Below the pieces are notes generated by a model that worked only from the letters and a program-made list of their open reading frames with translations, had not been told where the DNA came from and ran no database searches. Below, in pieces: positions 45,347 through 53,406 of a DNA stretch of 57,734 bases. Made by a program: the position numbers and the translations under genes. The stretch is from Scatosoma sp045654025 (GTDB lineage: Bacteria; Bacillota; Clostridia; Christensenellales; Borkfalkiaceae), in contig JAZOMO010000013.1 of NCBI GenBank assembly GCA_045654025.1, forward strand, positions 1 to 57,734, in the 5' to 3' direction. Each line of letters begins with the position of its first letter. Position 1 is the first letter of the stretch.

Positions 45347-45375
45347 ATTATAGACCACAGCCAACCATTTGTCAA
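45347..45375 (-). promoter_or_regulatory. Perfect sigma-A promoter of the mraZ (dcw) operon
   Basis: TTGACA, 17-base spacer, TATAAT on the minus strand, matching consensus at all 12 positions. The predicted leader is about 65 bases and includes a small GAGAG/CTCTC inverted repeat. Confidence 0.9.
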
Positions 45376-45437
45376 CAGTTTTTTGTAAAAAAATTGAAAA
45401 AATTTTTAAATTTTGGGAAAATTGACCACTTTTATTT

Positions 45438-46325
45438 TTACTGTTGCTCAAATGCGAACATTCGTTCGTAAAATCGACGGTTTATAATACGCCCACTGCC
45501 AAGAAAATAAAGGACTTGAGCGTTTTTGACTTTCCAAAAACAAGCCCCTTTTTTTAGCGAAAATCCCCCTCCTTTTTTTCTTCTTTTTTCGACAAAAAAT
45601 AGTAAGGCTCTTAACGATTTTTCAGACGCGTAAAACCTGTCTATTTTAGGCGGATTTTTACCTAATTTTTCCCCGCTTTTTTCCTCCTCGTCGACGATCC
45701 GCCGCAGGCGATTTGCCACCGCTTCATTTCCGTCAAAGACCTCTGCGCCGTAAAATTTTTCAATCCGTTTTTTAATCAGCGAATAATGGGTACACCCCAG
45801 CACTACCCCATCCACCTCCGCCCTAGGTAGAGAAAATACAGAGGGTATGCCTTCCGATTGACACGCCTTCTCTATCTCCTCCGCCAGATGCGCGCAGGGG
45901 ACGACCTGTATCTGCAACCCTGAAAAGCGACGCTCTGCCACCGAAATCAATCTTCGCAATCGCGCACTCTCTGCGGTGACCTTCGTCGCAAGCACCAGCA
46001 CTCCTCCCCCCTTTCTTGCCGCAGGAAGGACGGCAGGCTCGATGCCGATAATCGGGAAGGGATAGGTTGCGCGAAGCTCGTCAATCATCACTGCCGTCAC
46101 CGTATTGCACGCAACCACCGCCACCCTTGCCCCAAGGCTTTGAAAGAGGGAAAACGCTTCGTGCACATACGCGCGCATATCTTCTATATTACGGTTACCG
46201 TACGGCGCGCGCGCATTGTCGCCGTAATAATACAGCGGCAAGCCACACACACTCTTCACGCAAACCGATAGCACCGACAATCCGCCCACTCCGCTGTCAA
46301 AAAAGGCAATTCCACCCCTCTGCAT
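45438..46325 (-). CDS. murI: Glutamate racemase
   Basis: A 295-residue cofactor-independent racemase supplying D-Glu for the wall. IAFFDSGVGGLSVL is the entry loop. The two catalytic Cys are Cys73 (VACNTVTA) and Cys178 (LGCTHYSLI). The protein runs some 30 residues past the usual end, with a basic aromatic tail (CFWKVKNAQVLYFLGSG). It precedes mraZ on the same strand but is separated from it by the dcw promoter. Confidence 0.94.
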   Translation of the reverse strand: MQRGGIAFFDSGVGGLSVLSVCVKSVCGLPLYYYGDNARAPYGNRNIEDMRAYVHEAFSLFQSLGARVAVVACNTVTAVMIDELRATYPFPIIGIEPAVLPAARKGGGVLVLATKVTAESARLRRLISVAERRFSGLQIQVVPCAHLAEEIEKACQSEGIPSVFSLPRAEVDGVVLGCTHYSLIKKRIEKFYGAEVFDGNEAVANRLRRIVDEEEKSGEKLGKNPPKIDRFYASEKSLRALLFFVEKRRKKGGGFSLKKGACFWKVKNAQVLYFLGSGRIINRRFYERMFAFEQQ

Positions 46326-46398
46326 TCCTTTCCCTCTCCTTTTGATGAAAAAAATTCGACTTTTTTGCTTTTTTTCGTGTTTTTCTATTGAAAAATAG

Positions 46399-46427
46399 TT
46401 TACAATCGTAAAATTTTATGTTAGAAT
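46399..46427 (+). promoter_or_regulatory. Promoter of rpsT
   Basis: TTTACA, 17-base spacer, TAGAAT. The predicted start is about 52 bases before the rpsT start. The region is divergent from murI, for which I could not pick a clear promoter. Confidence 0.65.
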
Positions 46428-46485
46428 AAACCTTGCATTGAGAAATATTAAAAAAAATAGCTAACCTAAGCTTAAGGAGAACATT

Positions 46486-46749
46486 ATGCCTAATATTAAG
46501 TCCGCAAAGAAAAGAGTACTGGTTATCGAAAAGAAGACCATGCAGAACAAAGCGATCAAATCTGCACTGAAAACCCAAGTTAAGAAGTTCCTCGAAGCAG
46601 TGAACTCCGGTGACAAGGAAGCTGCAGAAAAGCTTTTCCCCGCTACCGTATCCGCTATCGACAGCGCAGTAACGAAGGGTGTTATCCACAAGAATAACGC
46701 TAACAACAGAAAAGCAAAGCTCGCAAAGAAGCTCGCTGCATTGGCGTAA
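46486..46749 (+). CDS. rpsT: 30S ribosomal protein S20
   Basis: An 87-residue basic helical protein. MPNIKSAKKRVLVIEKKTMQ at the start and NNANNRKAKLAKKLAAL at the end are typical of S20, which binds the 5' domain of 16S rRNA. AAGGAG lies upstream of ATG. It is monocistronic, with its own promoter and terminator. Confidence 0.97.
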   Translation: MPNIKSAKKRVLVIEKKTMQNKAIKSALKTQVKKFLEAVNSGDKEAAEKLFPATVSAIDSAVTKGVIHKNNANNRKAKLAKKLAALA

Positions 46750-46776
46750 AACCGTACGACACTTTTATAAATATGA

Positions 46777-46805
46777 GGGTCTGCCTTTTGGTAGACCCCT
46801 TTTTG
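46777..46805 (+). terminator. Intrinsic terminator of rpsT
   Basis: A nine-bp stem (46777-46785 with 46790-46798, one G-T pair), TTTT loop, then CTTTTT. Confidence 0.85.
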
Positions 46806-46891
46806 CGTATAACGAATAAAAACTTTTTTGCCCCCTCGTCCCTCCCCATTACGTCAGCAGTTATATCCCCTACTACAATCTAATTTCCCAG

Positions 46892-46926
46892 ATTTCCATG
46901 CCCAAGAAAAGCGTGGAAATTTTTTT
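46892..46926 (+). terminator. Second terminator-like hairpin downstream of rpsT
   Basis: A ten-bp stem (ATTTCCATGC with GCGTGGAAAT, one T-G pair), nine-base loop, then seven T. It lies 87 bases after the first terminator. Nothing recognisable is seen in 46806-46891, so it is either a backup terminator or the end of an unseen short transcript. Confidence 0.6.
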
Positions 46927-46957
46927 ACATTTTTCGTAAAATTTTGTCTTCATATGA

Positions 46958-46986
46958 TTGACAAAGCATACGTTTTATTTTATAAT
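46958..46986 (+). promoter_or_regulatory. Perfect sigma-A promoter of the regulator-potABCD operon
   Basis: TTGACA, 17-base spacer, TATAAT, matching consensus at all 12 positions. The predicted start is about 46993, giving a 100-base leader. A promoter this strong would need repression. Confidence 0.9.
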
Positions 46987-46999
46987 AAAACCAGCTTTG

Positions 47000-47076
47000 G
47001 TTTATTTTAACTAAACTTTTGGTTTATTTTTAACAAACTTTACCAAAAATAGTTAAAATGTTTACTTACAGTAAAC
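47000..47076 (+). promoter_or_regulatory. Three operator-like 17-bp palindromes in the leader of the pot operon
   Basis: GTTTATTTTAACTAAAC at 47000, GTTTATTTTTAACAAAC at 47022 and GTTTACTTACAGTAAAC at 47060. All have GTTTA and (T/C)AAAC half-sites separated by seven bases. The first two centres are 22 bases apart, about two helix turns, and the third is 38 bases further. All lie downstream of the predicted transcription start, the place expected for repressor sites, and the adjacent XRE regulator is the natural candidate. Confidence 0.65.
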
Positions 47077-47092
47077 TTGTAGAGGTGTATGC

Positions 47093-47626
47093 ATGGATAT
47101 CGGCGCAAAAATTAAACAGATGCGAAACCAAAAAAGCTTGACGCAAGAGGAGCTTGCCGACCGTTGCGAGCTGACGAAAGGCTTTATTTCGCAACTCGAA
47201 AACAACCTAAACAGCCCCTCGATTGCCACGCTGACGGATATCCTTTCCGCACTCGGCAGCAACCTTTCCGAATTTTTCAGGGAAGAGCCAGAAGAAAAGG
47301 TCGTTTTCTCCAAGGAAGAATTCATCGAAAAGGACACGGACGGGGTACTTTTGAACTGGCTGATCCCCAACGCGCAAAAGAATATGATGGAACCCATTTT
47401 AGTCGAATTGTCCGAGGGAGCGGAAACCACCGGCGATATCCCCCACGAGGGCGAAGAATTCGGCTACGTCTTAGAAGGAAAAATCACTATTTTGTTAGGC
47501 AACAATCATTACGTATGTAAAAAAGGCGAAGCCTTTTACTATTCGGCAAGCAAGCCCCACTCAATCTTGAACAAGGGCAAGCACAGGGCGAAATTCCTTT
47601 GGATTTCCACTCCCCCCAACTTTTAA
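47093..47626 (+). CDS. XRE-family regulator with C-terminal cupin domain
   Basis: A 177-residue protein. Residues about 5-60 form a Cro/CI-type helix-turn-helix (SLTQEELADRCELTKGFISQ, with SPSIATLTDILSALG after it). Residues about 105-175 form a cupin barrel (GEEFGYVLEGKITILLG; GEAFYYSASKPHSILN) that probably binds a small ligand. This architecture before pot genes matches polyamine-responsive repressors. AGAGGTG lies before the ATG. It is 17 bases from potA and so co-transcribed, and it probably represses its own operon. Confidence 0.88.
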   Translation: MDIGAKIKQMRNQKSLTQEELADRCELTKGFISQLENNLNSPSIATLTDILSALGSNLSEFFREEPEEKVVFSKEEFIEKDTDGVLLNWLIPNAQKNMMEPILVELSEGAETTGDIPHEGEEFGYVLEGKITILLGNNHYVCKKGEAFYYSASKPHSILNKGKHRAKFLWISTPPNF

Positions 47627-47643
47627 CTTAGGAGAAAACCGCT

Positions 47644-49167
47644 ATGGAAACTGTAAAGCAAGATTCACAACGCATCATCGAGCTGATTGACGTCTGCAAA
47701 GAATTTGACGGCGTTTCCGTCATTGAAAATATCAACCTTTATATCCGCAAGGGGGAATTCGTTACCTTCCTCGGCCCGTCGGGCTGTGGTAAGACCACTA
47801 CTCTGAGAATGATTGCGGGCTTTGACCTGCCTACTTCGGGGCAGATTTTATTGAACGGCAAGGACATCAGCGTTCTGCCTCCCAACAAGCGCCCCGTTAA
47901 CACCGTCTTTCAAAAATATGCGCTGTTCCCCCATCTTAACATCTTCGACAACGTTGCCTTTGGGTTGAAATTAAAGCGTATTGAGAAAAAATACGTCGAT
48001 AAAAACGGCAAAGAAAAGGTAAAATACGAAAAATTGTCCAAAGCCGTCATCACCGAAAAGGTAAAAAAAGCCTTGGAAATCGTTGACCTTGCAGGCTTTG
48101 AAAAACGTAGCATCTCCACCCTTTCCGGTGGTCAGCAACAGCGTATCGCTATCGCGCGCGCGATTGTTAATGAACCTGAAATTTTGCTTCTTGACGAGCC
48201 CTTGGGCGCGCTCGACCTCAAAATGCGCAAGGAAATGCAACTCGAATTGAAGGCGATGCACAAACGCCTTGGCATTACCTTTATCTACGTCACCCACGAC
48301 CAAGAGGAAGCACTGACCATGTCCGACACCATCGTCGTTATGGCAGACGGCGCTATCCAGCAGATCGGTACACCCGAAACGATTTATAACGAGCCGAAAA
48401 ATACCTTCGTTGCCGACTTCATCGGGGAGAGCAATATCTTCTCCGGCGTAATGACGAAGGATTATAGCGTACGCTTCTGCGGAAAGTCCTTCCGTTGCCT
48501 TGATACCGGCTTTGAAAAGGACGAGCCCGTTGATATCGTCGTTCGCCCCGAGGACGTAAAAATTACCGCCCCTGAGGACGGTATGTTAAAAGGTAAGGTG
48601 ACTTCTGTTATCTTCAAGGGAATTCACTACCAGATTTTGGTACAATGCGGTAGGTACGAAATCGAAATTCAGAGCACCACTACCCCGAAGGTTGGCGAGC
48701 AGGTCGGCCTCTGCGTTGATCCCGACGGTATCCACGTCATGAAAAAGAAGTTCCGTGTCAACAAGTTCAGCGGTATCATCACCAAACGCAACACCGTCGA
48801 ATTTGGTGACGGCGAATTTGAATGTGACGTTTGCCAGCTGTATCCTGGAAGCCACCTCGACGAAGAGGGCTACCTCATCACCGCTAAGGGCGAAAAACTC
48901 GACCTCACCGACGTAGAAGTCAACGTAGAGGTCGGCCTCCACGATATCACGATGAGCGACAACCTCGACGACGGCGGCGCACAGGGGCATATTATTTCCT
49001 TGATTTATAAGAGCGAATACTATCGCTATATCGTCCGTACGGAGAACGAGGAAGATTACGTACTTGCCTGCGAGGACCTTTGGAACGAAAACGACCTCGT
49101 CAGCTTGATTATCCCCAAGGATAAAATTCGCTTGAGTCTGAAGAATCCGGAGGAGAGCAAGAAATGA
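47644..49167 (+). CDS. potA: Spermidine/putrescine ABC transporter ATPase, with extra C-terminal domain
   Basis: A 507-residue ATPase; typical PotA proteins are about 350-380. Walker A is LGPSGCGKTTTLRM, the Q loop region VFQKYALFPHLN, the signature LSGGQQQRIAIARA, and Walker B ILLLDEPLGALDL. An insert of about 15 residues rich in Lys (KKYVDKNGKEKVKYEKL) lies before the signature. A TOBE domain (about 280-360) is followed by a second TOBE-like unit of about 130 residues (FSGIITKRNTVEFGDGEFEC; RLSLKNPEESKK at the end). It powers polyamine import. It overlaps potB by four bases. Confidence 0.93.
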   Translation: METVKQDSQRIIELIDVCKEFDGVSVIENINLYIRKGEFVTFLGPSGCGKTTTLRMIAGFDLPTSGQILLNGKDISVLPPNKRPVNTVFQKYALFPHLNIFDNVAFGLKLKRIEKKYVDKNGKEKVKYEKLSKAVITEKVKKALEIVDLAGFEKRSISTLSGGQQQRIAIARAIVNEPEILLLDEPLGALDLKMRKEMQLELKAMHKRLGITFIYVTHDQEEALTMSDTIVVMADGAIQQIGTPETIYNEPKNTFVADFIGESNIFSGVMTKDYSVRFCGKSFRCLDTGFEKDEPVDIVVRPEDVKITAPEDGMLKGKVTSVIFKGIHYQILVQCGRYEIEIQSTTTPKVGEQVGLCVDPDGIHVMKKKFRVNKFSGIITKRNTVEFGDGEFECDVCQLYPGSHLDEEGYLITAKGEKLDLTDVEVNVEVGLHDITMSDNLDDGGAQGHIISLIYKSEYYRYIVRTENEEDYVLACEDLWNENDLVSLIIPKDKIRLSLKNPEESKK

Positions 49168-50015
49168 CGACTACGAAACCGAAATTACGGTTTTCAAGAA
49201 AGCTGCTCGCGATTCCCTACGCGCTGTTCTTGCTCGTGTTCGTGGTCGCGCCCCTGTTCATTATTATCTATTACGCGTTCACGAACGGGGATACGGGCAG
49301 ACCTTCCTTCGAAAACTTCCAAAACTTTTTCAGCGGTACAGCTGGACAGAGCTTTTTTGAATCCAGCCGTTTTAAGACGATTGTGCAAAGCTTTGGCATC
49401 TCGATTGCCAGCACCCTGCTTTGCCTACTCATCGCCTATCCCGTCGCTTACATCATCGCGCATAGCGGACTGAAAAACCAAACGGGCTTATTATTGCTGT
49501 TTATCGTGCCGATGTGGGTAAACTTCGTCCTGCGTATCAACGCCTTGAAGGAGCTGTTAAGCTGGATCGGCATTTACAACAAGTCGGATGCGTGGAATAT
49601 CTTTAACACCATTCTGGGTATGGTTTACGATTTCCTACCCTTTATGATTTTACCCATCTACACCACCATTTCTAAGATTGACAAGAGCTATTTAGAGGCG
49701 GCAAGGGACTTGGGCGCAGGCGGCGCAGGCGCTTTTATCAAAGTCACCCTTCCCCTCTCTAAGGCAGGGATTATGAGTGGGATCTCCATGGTCTTCCTGC
49801 CGTCTATGACCAACTACGTCGTATCCAACTATATGACCTTTAACCACACCAAAATCATCGGCGCGTTCATCGACGAATGTTTCCGAAACGACCTTTGGAA
49901 CTTGGGGTCAGTCACGGCGTTGTTACTGCTGACCTTGATGTTTATTATCACTTGGCTGACGGGCGGATTTAACACCGAATCGGATACGCAATCGAGAGGT
50001 GCTTCGTTATGGTAA
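49164..50015 (+). CDS. potB: Spermidine/putrescine ABC transporter permease
   Basis: A 283-residue permease with about six membrane helices. The EAA-type loop YLEAARDLGAGGAGAFIKVTL contacts the ATPase. MWVNFVLRINALKELL is typical of the PotB group. It overlaps potA by four and potC by seven bases. Confidence 0.94.
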   Translation: MTTTKPKLRFSRKLLAIPYALFLLVFVVAPLFIIIYYAFTNGDTGRPSFENFQNFFSGTAGQSFFESSRFKTIVQSFGISIASTLLCLLIAYPVAYIIAHSGLKNQTGLLLLFIVPMWVNFVLRINALKELLSWIGIYNKSDAWNIFNTILGMVYDFLPFMILPIYTTISKIDKSYLEAARDLGAGGAGAFIKVTLPLSKAGIMSGISMVFLPSMTNYVVSNYMTFNHTKIIGAFIDECFRNDLWNLGSVTALLLLTLMFIITWLTGGFNTESDTQSRGASLW

Positions 50016-50815
50016 TCTTCAGAAAAATTTTAAAATGGAGCTTTATCGGGCTGGTGCTTGCCTTTATCTACGCCCCCATTCTCCTTTTGAGCGTATACAG
50101 CTTTAACGAAACGGAAACAATCACAGACTGGGGAAAATTCAGTTGGACGCACTACGAGTATTTCTTTAACCCTGAAAACCAACCCTTGCCTATCGTCTTT
50201 CAGACAATTTGCTTGGCTTTGGTGGTGGCAAGCCTCTCTACTTTGCTTGCGACCGTGGGCTCAATCGGGATTTTTTACAGCAAGCGCCGCGTTGGTACGA
50301 TGCTTTCAGGCGCGAACCAAGTCCCCGTCATCAACGCCGAAGTGGTTACCGCAATTTCCCTTGCTTTCCTTTTCGTGGCGTTTCAGATGCCGAAATCCTC
50401 GTTCATCCCTTTGATCGTTGGTCAAATGGTCCTTTGCACACCCTTCGTCGTGCTGTCGATTATCCCTAAGCTCAAGCAGATGGATAACAACCTCTACGAA
50501 GCGGCGCTCGACCTCGGCGCGTCCCCTACTCGCGCGCTGTTTAGCGTGGTAATCCCTCAAATTTCCCCCGGTATTGTGTCAGGTTTCATGCTGGCAATCA
50601 CCCTTTCCTTGGACGATTATATCATCGCTGCTTACACGAAACCGAACACTTTTCAGACGATTTCCACCCATATCTACAGCCTTGCAAAGGGTAGCAAAGT
50701 AGACATGATTAAGTCCTCTTACTGGGCACTGACTGCAATCATCTTCGTTGCAATCGTCATCGCGGTAATCGTTATGAACGTTTTAGCAAGCAAAAAGGCA
50801 GGTAAAAAACAATGA
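50009..50815 (+). CDS. potC: Spermidine/putrescine ABC transporter permease
   Basis: A 268-residue permease with about six membrane helices. FIYAPILLLSVYSFNE at the first helix and the coupling loop LYEAALDLGASPTRALFSVV are hallmarks of PotC. SLDDYIIAAYTKPNTFQTIS is also conserved in the family. It overlaps potD by four bases. Confidence 0.95.
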   Translation: MVIFRKILKWSFIGLVLAFIYAPILLLSVYSFNETETITDWGKFSWTHYEYFFNPENQPLPIVFQTICLALVVASLSTLLATVGSIGIFYSKRRVGTMLSGANQVPVINAEVVTAISLAFLFVAFQMPKSSFIPLIVGQMVLCTPFVVLSIIPKLKQMDNNLYEAALDLGASPTRALFSVVIPQISPGIVSGFMLAITLSLDDYIIAAYTKPNTFQTISTHIYSLAKGSKVDMIKSSYWALTAIIFVAIVIAVIVMNVLASKKAGKKQ

Positions 50816-52203
50816 AAAAAGTAATTGCTATTGCCGCCGCTGGGGTCATCGGCTTAATCGGACTCACCTTTACAAACTTTGGCGTAGACAATCGCCCCGT
50901 CTTAAAAATAGCAAACTGGGCGGAATATATCGATGAGGGCGACGAAGAAGAAGGAACCCGTTCCCTTATCGAGGATTTTGAAGATTGGTACGAAGAAAAA
51001 ACCGGCAAAAAAATCCGAGTAGAATATTGTATCGCAGACGACAACGAAACCTTGTATAATATGATTAAAATGGGCGACCATTTTGACCTGATATGCCCCT
51101 CTGAATACATGCTGATGAAGCTGGTTGCGGAGGAAAGAGTGCAAAAACTCCCCTCTTCCTTCTTCGATACGACAAACGAGCTAAACTATTACGTAAACAA
51201 CGTTTCCCCTTTCATCGCGCAGACCTTCGAAAGCAATACAATGCAAAACGGAGCTGCTTGGAAGGAATACGCCGCAGGCTACATGTGGGGTACGACGGGA
51301 TTTGTGTATAATCCTGAATTTGTGAACGAGGCAGACGTACAAAACTGGAGCGTCTTTACCAACCCCACACATAAAGGCAAAATTACAGCTAAAAACAATA
51401 TCCGCGACACCTATTTCACGGGACTTGCGATGCACTACGATGACGCGCTTCGCGACCTAAAAGCAGCATATAACGCAAAATCTCTGACGTTCGCAGAATA
51501 TCAAGCAGAGCTTAAACGCTTAATGAATGATACAAATCCCGATACTATGGACGCTGTAAAGGCAAAATTAATGTCCATGACTGACAACCTCTACGGCTTT
51601 GAAACGGACGAAGGTAAGGCAAAAATCATTGCAGGCGATATTACCATCAACTTCCAGTGGAGCGGCGATGCCGTATACGTAATGAACGTTGCAGACGGCA
51701 CCGATGAAGACGAAGATACCGTAGTAGAAAACCCTGTATATTTGAATTATGCTATCCCTGAAACCGTTTCAAACCTTTGGTTTGACGCATGGACACTAAC
51801 AAAAGACTGCAAAAACGTCGATGCTGCCACTATGTTCATCAATTTCCTCTCCATGCCCGAAAACGCCGTGAGAAATATGAATTATATCGGCTACACAAGC
51901 TGTATCGGTAGCGATTACGTATACGAAAACTTCGCCTTGGATTATTACGAGGCAGAGGAAGGCGAGACGGACGTCGTTCTCTACGACCTCAACTACTATT
52001 TCAACCCGAACTACGTCATGGGCGATCCTACCACCGCCAGCGACGATTACGTGTTCTATACCTATTCCGACCAAGTAAAACGCCAGCTGTTTGCGCAATA
52101 TCCCGACGAAGCAACCCTTAGCCGTTGCGTGGCAATGGATTACTTCTCCTACGACGCCAACGCTCGCGCCAACAGCATGTGGAGCGATATTACCTTCTTC
52201 TAA
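50812..52203 (+). CDS. potD: Spermidine/putrescine-binding protein
   Basis: A 463-residue extracellular solute-binding protein, about 100 residues longer than E. coli PotD. It begins with a hydrophobic N-terminal segment (VIAIAAAGVIGLIGLTF) but has no lipobox Cys, so it may stay anchored by an uncleaved signal. LKIANWAEYIDEG, DLICPSEYMLMKL and AWKEYAAGYMWGTTGFVYNP are PotD-type ligand-site segments. The extra length lies mostly in the middle and in an acidic stretch near DGTDEDEDTVVENP. Last gene of the operon, followed by a terminator. Confidence 0.93.
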   Translation: MKKVIAIAAAGVIGLIGLTFTNFGVDNRPVLKIANWAEYIDEGDEEEGTRSLIEDFEDWYEEKTGKKIRVEYCIADDNETLYNMIKMGDHFDLICPSEYMLMKLVAEERVQKLPSSFFDTTNELNYYVNNVSPFIAQTFESNTMQNGAAWKEYAAGYMWGTTGFVYNPEFVNEADVQNWSVFTNPTHKGKITAKNNIRDTYFTGLAMHYDDALRDLKAAYNAKSLTFAEYQAELKRLMNDTNPDTMDAVKAKLMSMTDNLYGFETDEGKAKIIAGDITINFQWSGDAVYVMNVADGTDEDEDTVVENPVYLNYAIPETVSNLWFDAWTLTKDCKNVDAATMFINFLSMPENAVRNMNYIGYTSCIGSDYVYENFALDYYEAEEGETDVVLYDLNYYFNPNYVMGDPTTASDDYVFYTYSDQVKRQLFAQYPDEATLSRCVAMDYFSYDANARANSMWSDITFF

Positions 52204-52237
52204 TGGTAAACCGCTCACTATGCGCTAAAAAACACAA

Positions 52238-52263
52238 AAAAAGCGGCAGTTTTGCCGCTTTTT
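52238..52263 (+). terminator. Intrinsic terminator of the pot operon
   Basis: An 11-bp stem (AAAAAGCGGCA with TGCCGCTTTTT) with a GTTT loop; the T tract is part of the stem end. Confidence 0.85.
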
Positions 52264-52272
52264 GTTATGTAT

Positions 52273-52351
52273 TATGCGTGACGTATGTATTATGACACGC
52301 ATACTATGCCGTTATTAGTATGTCAAACATAGGTATTATACCTGACATACT
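52273..52351. repeat. Two adjacent inverted repeats built on a TATGTATTATG-like unit
   Basis: TATGCGTG/CACGCATA spans 52273-52303 and AGTATGTCA/TGACATACT spans 52317-52351; both arm pairs are perfect. The second encloses GGTATTATACC. The sequence between and around them repeats TATGTATTATG-like words about every 20 bases. It lies between convergent genes. Confidence 0.6.
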
Positions 52352-52359
52352 ACATGTTT

Positions 52360-53175
52360 TTAGTCTTTTTCTGCTGTTTTTACCCCTAAACGGGCGTATA
52401 ACTCCTCTCGCTCGTCATTATCGTATTTCCATACGCTTATTAGCACGAATATGCCGCAAATGACGGCAATTACCGCCATCATTATGGCCGTAGGCAGGTC
52501 TATGACCGATCCAAGTCCTAATCCGACGCCCTTTGTATACAACAGCCCGCAGAAATTGTATATGGCGTGTGTCAGCGCAGGAAATAGAATGTTTTTCGTC
52601 TTTATCCATACAAATGCGAACAATCCGCCCGTTAGAATGGAATATCCAGCCTGCAGGACGGCTGCGCCACCACTCTGAAAGACGTTCAGTAGGTGTATCA
52701 CGCCAAAAACAACCGAAGAAAGGACATATGTCCAAAGCAAGCCTTTTTTCGTCTTTTCGAAGACGGATAGTATTAAGGCAAAGATAACGCCTCGGAATAA
52801 AACCTCTTCAAAGAACCCTATCAGTAAGCAATACGCCCCAAACAGCACAAAATGCAAGGGTTGGGTATGTATCAGCTCCATTTTTCCTGCAGACCATGCA
52901 AGCCAAGGGAAATTGTTGAGGGAAATTGCCAACGCAGGCAACAAACACCATAGATTCTGCGGCTTTTTAAACAGCTGTACGGACGATTCCGTAGCGATTA
53001 GATAAACGGCTAAACAACCCGCAATTAAGGGGAAAATACAACAAATAAGACGATTATAGGCAGCGTCTGCTGTAATAGGTAAAGCCTTTAAGGCAGGGAT
53101 TAGCTCAAATACTAGCATTACTGCGCAAAGAGCCGCTATACATAGATATTTCCATTGAATTACGCCCTTTTTCAC
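52360..53175 (-). CDS. CPBP-family intramembrane metalloprotease
   Basis: A 271-residue protein with about eight membrane helices. The three abortive-infection/CAAX-protease motifs are present: EEVLFR (Glu123, Glu124, Arg128), VFGVIHLLN (His161) and LTHAIYN (His203, Asn207). Such proteins cleave within membranes or act in bacteriocin immunity; the substrate is unknown. It starts at GTG, with AGGGG upstream. Single-gene unit with its own promoter. Confidence 0.85.
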   Translation of the reverse strand: MKKGVIQWKYLCIAALCAVMLVFELIPALKALPITADAAYNRLICCIFPLIAGCLAVYLIATESSVQLFKKPQNLWCLLPALAISLNNFPWLAWSAGKMELIHTQPLHFVLFGAYCLLIGFFEEVLFRGVIFALILSVFEKTKKGLLWTYVLSSVVFGVIHLLNVFQSGGAAVLQAGYSILTGGLFAFVWIKTKNILFPALTHAIYNFCGLLYTKGVGLGLGSVIDLPTAIMMAVIAVICGIFVLISVWKYDNDEREELYARLGVKTAEKD

Positions 53176-53229
53176 GCAAAAAATCCCCTTTTTTAGCCGT
53201 ATTTCAGCCGTATTTATATTCTTACTCGT

Positions 53230-53258
53230 ATTGTACCATAAAGCCGTAAAAATAGCAA
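53230..53258 (-). promoter_or_regulatory. Promoter of the CPBP protease gene
   Basis: TTGCTA, 17-base spacer, TACAAT on the minus strand, about 55 bases before the GTG start. Confidence 0.6.
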
Positions 53259-53340
53259 TTTTTTGCGGCTATTTCTCGTGATTTTATTCGTTTTTTATCG
53301 TATTTCTTGACCTAAAAACTGCATATATACCCAACGGCAA

Positions 53341-53373
53341 AATAAAAAGCGGCTTGTCCGAATGGACAAGCCG
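53341..53373 (-). terminator. Intrinsic terminator of tuf
   Basis: Ten perfect pairs (CGGCTTGTCC with GGACAAGCCG), ATTC loop, then CTTTTTATTTT on the minus strand. Confidence 0.9.
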
Positions 53374-53406
53374 TTTCTATTTTAGTTTGTCAATACAAAC
53401 CCAAGA

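Noticed and set aside
45276..45437. MraZ-binding TGGGA direct repeats upstream of mraZ
   Set aside because: Only isolated TGGGA-like words were found, not the regularly spaced repeats known from other bacteria.
46750..47092. Riboswitch in the long leader of the pot operon
   Set aside because: The leader is mostly A+T-rich with operator-like palindromes; no known riboswitch core was recognised.
52360..53175. Phage-defence role for the CPBP (Abi-type) protease
   Set aside because: No defence, phage or mobile genes lie nearby; the family has many housekeeping members.
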